Translations under genes and position numbers: made by a program
Source: Nitrosospira multiformis
Lineage (GTDB): Bacteria; Pseudomonadota; Gammaproteobacteria; Burkholderiales; Nitrosomonadaceae
Length of the DNA: 64,000 nt
Direction of reading: 5' to 3'
Assembly: GCF_900110185.1 (NCBI RefSeq)
Contig: NZ_FOCT01000009.1
Location: forward strand, 1-64,000
Shown: in pieces, positions 61,002 through 64,000 of the stretch
Position numbering within the stretch: position 1 is the first letter of the stretch
Layout of the letters: every line of letters begins with the position of its first letter
Notes under the pieces: generated by a model
Databases searched by the model: none
What the model was told of the DNA's origin: nothing
What the model saw: only the letters and a program-made list of their open reading frames with translations

Positions 61002-61940
61002 ATGAATGACCTGATTTTTAAAGACATTGAAACACTCATTACAAGAGTCATTGAGAGTCAGGCCCCAGCTGCCGGACTGTTCGAGGGTGATTGCATTGAG
61101 CTTGTTGAACAGCTTCCTAATGAATCGGTTGATCTCACCGTTACTTCTCCCCCTTACTGTATGGGCAAGAAATATGAAGCCTACAGCGACGATATCGAAA
61201 CCTTTATCTTAGCCCACCGTAGATTACTCCCCGAAATTATCCGTATCACAAAGCCTGGGGGCAGTATCTGCTGGCAAGTTGGTTTTCACGTAAAGAACAA
61301 TACAGTCATCCCCTTGGATTTTCTTATCTACGATATCCTAAAAGACTTCCAAGAGCTGCAGTTAAGGAACCGTATTGTTTGGACATTTGGTCATGGCTTA
61401 CATTGTCGTAGCCGGTTCAGTGGTCGTTATGAGATTATTCTCTGGTACACCAAAGGTGCGGCCTATTACTTTGACCTTGATGCTGTGCGAGTTCCTCAGA
61501 AATACCCTGGCAAGAGATATTCCAAGGGGCCCCGGAAGGGCGAATTCAGTGGAAACCCCAAAGGAAAGAATCCTAGCGACATTTGGGAAATTCCAAACGT
61601 CAAAGCGAATCATGTAGAAAAGACCCAGCATCCTTGCCAGTTTCCCGTCGCCCTAGTCCAGCGATTGGTAAGGGCTTTGACCCAAAAAGAAGGAGTGGTG
61701 CTAGATCCGTTTGCCGGCGTTGCTAGTGCAGGCGTAGCGGCTCTTCTAGAGAAAAGACGTTTTGTTGGGGCAGAGCTAGATGAAGGGTACATTAAGACGG
61801 CACAGGAGCGATTATTGGATACGTTGCGAGGTACGATTCAAGCTCGCCCTCTAGATCGCGAAATTTATATCCCCAAAACGAACGAAAAAGTTGCAACGAA
61901 ACCAGACCACTTTTGGACTAATACGTCTCCTGAGATCTGA
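61002..61940 (+). CDS. Beta-class site-specific DNA methyltransferase
   Basis: A 312-residue N6-adenine or N4-cytosine methyltransferase. The catalytic TSPPY (residues 48-52) precedes the SAM motif DPFAGVASAGVAALLEKRRF (starting at Asp235), which sets the beta order. Between them lie a target-recognition region and KPGGSICWQVG. It converges on a Rossmann-like gene and a GHKL ATPase, with 81 bases between. No standard endonuclease is visible in the window. Confidence 0.92.
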   Translation: MNDLIFKDIETLITRVIESQAPAAGLFEGDCIELVEQLPNESVDLTVTSPPYCMGKKYEAYSDDIETFILAHRRLLPEIIRITKPGGSICWQVGFHVKNNTVIPLDFLIYDILKDFQELQLRNRIVWTFGHGLHCRSRFSGRYEIILWYTKGAAYYFDLDAVRVPQKYPGKRYSKGPRKGEFSGNPKGKNPSDIWEIPNVKANHVEKTQHPCQFPVALVQRLVRALTQKEGVVLDPFAGVASAGVAALLEKRRFVGAELDEGYIKTAQERLLDTLRGTIQARPLDREIYIPKTNEKVATKPDHFWTNTSPEI

Positions 61941-62021
61941 CGGGAACAACTGCTAGATGGAAAATCAGTACTGCTTTTCGCTTAGTCTTCTTCATACTAA
62001 AGTATCTAACGTTGTTGTCCC

Positions 62022-62974
62022 CTACACGATCGTCTCAACGTATCGTGGCAGGTAACGAATTAGATCCTTATAGGTTGCGATTTCCATCTCCTTGAAACCT
62101 AGCTTCTTAAGCTGATTGCGCTCAGACGATCTTTTGTTTGGCCGTGTCGCGGCTCGGTCAAATAGTGCCCTCTCGCGTTCAGTGAGATGCAGAGACTTAA
62201 TCTCATAAAGATCATTACCCTCAGCGCTCAAAAACGGGAGTGCTTTCCTAATACGACGCCTAAAGCCTAAAGCCTGTTCCTCAGTTAACAGTCCCCCGCC
62301 CACAGTTATCATTGGCGAGCTATCCGTATATTCAACTTGAAGGAAGGGGATGAACTGGCCGTCCCGACGGACTGAAAAGGCATTGCGAAAAGCAGCAATC
62401 AGTACTTTATGAACCGCTGCTGGAAATGAAGACCGCTCGACATCGGCCAGAGAAACGTCACCGGCCACATCGCCGAGTTGATCCTGAAACCAAACAAATC
62501 TCGCTTGGTCGTTTTCCCGGTCGAGCACTCTTGGAGGTCCACCAAACAAAGTGACAAAACAGAGATCGCCTACCTGTAATTTAGTTGATAGAGAAGCGAT
62601 ATCGCGAATCACGCGTGGGCTTATCCCTCCATCGTAATCAAGCCAAAGTATTGTTGGAACATTAAAGGTATCTTCATCAATGAAAGCAGTAGCGGTTCTT
62701 TCCTGAACATCTATAAAACTGTATGGGCAGTTAAAAACTGCGCGCTTAAACATAATAGGGTCATGTTCAAGACTGATCATATTTGCTATTCCAAGATACT
62801 TGTGAATCAGAAGAAAGTCGTAAAATCGATTAGCGCCCATCCCAACGTAGCGTAGTCGGCAATAGGTAAACCGCAATCACTCGCAATCTTTAGAAGGTCG
62901 AGGAGAATTCGACGTTCGGATTGTTTCGCAGGTCGGAGGTCATACGAGATGAAATTGGCGGTCGAGCGTCGCAT
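62022..62974 (-). pseudogene. Rossmann-fold gene with a frameshift, paired with the GHKL ATPase
   Basis: The natural start is the ATG at 62974, abutting the stop of the ATPase. The first 40 residues (MRRSTANFISYDLRPAKQSE, to GLPIADY) are in one frame. Near 62848 a single-base loss moves the coding signal to the frame that reads RYVGMGANRFYDFLLIHKYL and continues to 62022. The middle, with ISLEHDPIMFKRAVFNCP and ILWLDYDGG, looks like a SAM-type Rossmann fold; WLDYDG and EHD resemble an O-methyltransferase-like family found next to ATPases. Whether the shift is real or a read error is unknown. Confidence 0.65.
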
Positions 62975-64000
62975 TTAGCTCTCTCCGACTTCGTTACGCA
63001 GAAAGTAGTTAAAGGTGTATCTACCTACTTCCGCCCCGCTCATCCCACGGCGACCCAAATATTCCTCAATGCGTTTTACATCATCAACTTTGGCATCAAA
63101 TTGAATCCTTAGATTTTGGGGTGGAGGACGCTTGGGCGGCTCGAACACTCGTTTTTGCGATACGACCGCGGACATGAGGTTGATTCGGTCTTTGGCAGCT
63201 TCCTGTAAATCAGCACTTGCGATTTCCGTACCCTCGTCGGTATACCGACCATCAAGAAAGGAGATCACTCCTCTACCAACGGTAATCATGTACCGTTTGG
63301 CTTCCTGCCAGATTGCACTGTCCTCGTTAATGCCAGATTTTGTCGTAGTCCACGGCAGTTTTTCTGCATCTGTAGAAACAAAGAAAACAAAACCGAGAAA
63401 GGGTCTATGCTTCGGCTGGAAGATCGGTAGTCCTGTTCCACCCCCACCCCAACCAGTGAGAAGACTTTTGTCTGCGGATATTACGGTACGCCCATTGCAA
63501 AATATGAACCATCCGGATGACCTGTCCCTGAAGCTACCTCCCTGCGGAATACCAATCCCAGCAGTGATGGCGCAACTTACATCACCAACTTTAAATTGCT
63601 CGAAAGAGTGATTACTGCCAATCTCGATGTTTACACCGCTTATTTTTTCTTCATTCACATAGATGTTAACGAATTTTGAAAGATAAAATGCATACGTCCT
63701 ACCTATTGCTTCCTTTAACTGGCCCAAAAATACGCCATCCGAAAATCGACGTTTAGAATCTTCATGGAGTTCCGTGACAAGGACCTTAGTGCCAGTTTTA
63801 TTCTTGGCTGGCTCGCGAGATGTTATAGGAAAGGTCCAAGGCTGTTTTGTATCCTTTGCCCAATCTGAAACATTCAGTTTTAAATCAAAACCGCCATCGG
63901 CATGGTCCGATTGTATGATGATCTTGTTTCCAAGTTTGAATATCGCGCGTTTTAGGCCAATCCCGTACACTGACAAACGATCGCCCACGTGCGCTTCATC
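62975..64000 (-). CDS. GHKL ATPase, MORC/HSP90-like (partial, cut by the right edge)
   Basis: The frame runs off the right edge, so the start and part of the ATP site are missing. The visible start has VYGIGLKRA, the GxxGxGLK loop of GHKL ATPases, followed by TKVLVTELHED. A C-terminal extension of about 200 residues (from near KHRPFLGFVFF to the end) carries KKP-rich stretches and no known catalytic motif. Such ATPases sit with methyltransferases and other effectors in defence loci. It directly abuts the Rossmann-like gene. Confidence 0.8.
   Translation of the reverse strand, partial: DEAHVGDRLSVYGIGLKRAIFKLGNKIIIQSDHADGGFDLKLNVSDWAKDTKQPWTFPITSREPAKNKTGTKVLVTELHEDSKRRFSDGVFLGQLKEAIGRTYAFYLSKFVNIYVNEEKISGVNIEIGSNHSFEQFKVGDVSCAITAGIGIPQGGSFRDRSSGWFIFCNGRTVISADKSLLTGWGGGGTGLPIFQPKHRPFLGFVFFVSTDAEKLPWTTTKSGINEDSAIWQEAKRYMITVGRGVISFLDGRYTDEGTEIASADLQEAAKDRINLMSAVVSQKRVFEPPKRPPPQNLRIQFDAKVDDVKRIEEYLGRRGMSGAEVGRYTFNYFLRNEVGES

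Overview
The window looks like a betaproteobacterial chromosome, most plausibly a Nitrosospira-like ammonia oxidiser of the Nitrosomonadaceae. That placement is an inference from gene content: a CADD-type para-aminobenzoate enzyme of the kind known from Nitrosomonas, PEP-CTERM/HAF surface proteins, the C5 haem route (hemA, hemL), a ubiC-ubiA-ubiD block, a diheme cytochrome c4 and rather compact operons. No marker gene such as 16S rRNA or amo lies in the window.

Layout. 1-8100: the end of an acidic-tailed gene with a strong terminator, an unrecognised membrane protein, rhlE, a PduO-type cobalamin adenosyltransferase, and the reverse-strand unit ribF-ileS-lspA. 8300-14500: tRNA-Phe(GAA) followed by a decayed island holding a tyrosine-integrase relic, two broken PEP-CTERM/HAF genes, several hypothetical genes (at least two with internal frameshifts), a cut-off phosphoesterase start and an intact tag glycosylase gene. 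14570-21800: a 1678-residue protein with a MACPF signature and a P47/TULIP-like C-terminal part, a hairpin repeat, a PaaK/CapK-like ligase and a Nudix hydrolase.

22400-54100 is mostly housekeeping: csbD, a PerM-type permease, hemA-prfA-prmC, grxD, a DedA-like membrane protein, a PAS-PAS-GGDEF cyclase, the CADD-like pABA gene, metR/metE with a perfect MetR box, map-glnD, a SPOR-like protein, cytochrome c4, thiD-thiE-hemL, rubredoxin-gloA, mscS, rsmB with a secreted PLD nuclease, purN with a DUF3108 gene, purM, hda with a HAD phosphatase, and an orphan FecCD/BtuC permease. 54100-60720: a TDT carrier, a sparse stretch with a RelE/ParE toxin relic, a lone receiver protein, and ubiC-ubiA-ubiD.

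60720-64000 is a second accessory segment: a beta-class DNA methyltransferase converging on a GHKL ATPase (cut by the window edge) and an abutting Rossmann-like gene with one internal frameshift. It resembles a restriction/defence module.

How the genes fit together: HemA and HemL make aminolevulinate, PrmC modifies PrfA, MetR probably controls MetE, UbiC/A/D run the first ubiquinone steps, and the CADD-like protein may supply pABA for folate. The most unusual items are the MACPF-TULIP giant, the edge module, and the CADD-like enzyme.
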